Source: JAKORR01 sp964608495 (lineage in GTDB: Bacteria > Armatimonadota > Zipacnadia > Zipacnadales > FEN-943). From it: DNA of 33,740 nt. Where the stretch lies: the NCBI GenBank assembly GCA_964608495.1, contig CAZSOQ010000025.1, forward strand, positions 1 through 33,740, written 5' to 3'. Positions 33,707 to 33,740 of this stretch are shown here, piece after piece. Numbering within the stretch: position 1 is the first letter of the stretch; every line of letters begins with the position of its first letter. The notes under the pieces were generated by a model. It was given only the letters and a program-made list of their open reading frames with translations, was not told where the DNA came from and searched no databases. Made by a program: the position numbers and the translations under genes.

Positions 33707-33740
33707 CTGGGTCCAGGGCTTGGGTACGCCGCGACAGGCC

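Larger units (their letters stand above)
16871..33740 (-). repeat. Right arm (arm B) of the perfect inverted repeat
   Basis: Mirror of arm A. Gene order from the axis outward is TPR protein (+), GH39-like (+), prepilin-like (-), GH5-like (-), URO-D-like (-), TIM-barrel (-), triple-repeat protein (-), GH172 (-) and serine recombinase (+). Because no difference separates the arms, nothing in arm B is independent evidence for a second gene copy in the organism. Confidence 0.98.

Noticed and set aside
1..33740. Two functional copies of every gene as a true gene-amplification
   Set aside because: Complete identity including intergenic DNA, zero spacer and a gene cut at the axis make a technical fold-back the better explanation.

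Overview
The window is one perfect inverted duplication. Bases 1-16870 (arm A) are the reverse complement of bases 16871-33740 (arm B). There is no spacer at the axis (16870|16871), and I found no mismatch in any gene or intergenic stretch I compared. Any position x in one arm corresponds to 33741-x in the other. The real information content is therefore one 16,870-bp segment seen twice. A long spacer-free perfect palindrome is very unstable in bacteria, and the axis cuts straight through a TPR gene, leaving it without a start on both sides. The simplest reading is a sequencing or assembly fold-back, such as a long-read hairpin adapter that was missed, a fold-back read or an amplification chimera. 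A real inverted dimer or a hairpin-ended replicon is less likely but can be tested.

The segment looks like bacterial chromosomal DNA of high GC content (roughly two thirds or more by eye). It has dense genes, GGAGG-type ribosome binding sites and Sec signal peptides. The prepilin-like gene combines a type IV pilin N-terminus, a 'FPVFSRAREKARQASC' stretch and an H-X9-DG motif. That combination is typical of Armatimonadota and, in variant form, of Planctomycetota/Lentisphaerota-like groups. An Armatimonadota-like environmental bacterium is my best guess, from sequence style only.

Layout of arm A, mirrored in arm B: a large serine recombinase pointing out to the window end (35-1648, -); a 594-bp divergent intergenic region with REP-like repeats and strong hairpins; a rightward run of secreted GH172/DUF2961 protein (2243-5137), triple beta-sandwich repeat protein (5239-6909) and TIM-barrel glycosidase-like protein (6953-8293); a 359-bp gap with two more REP-like copies; then a cytoplasmic URO-D-like protein (8653-9738), a secreted GH5-like glycosidase overlapping it by 22 bp (9717-11258) and an H-X9-DG prepilin-like protein (11273-11875). 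Converging on these from the other side are a secreted GH39-like glycosidase (11913-13799, -), a 471-bp gap with a very strong hairpin, and a large TPR protein cut by the axis (14271-16870, -).

Together the genes suggest an exported carbohydrate-processing locus. Four putative glycosidases or glycosidase-like proteins and one carbohydrate-binding-like repeat protein all have signal peptides. Three of the TIM-barrel enzymes appear to carry an extra domain inserted late in the barrel. The substrate cannot be read from the sequence; GH172 precedents act on fructofuranosyl and arabinofuranosyl linkages. No tRNA, rRNA, CRISPR array or transposase gene was seen.
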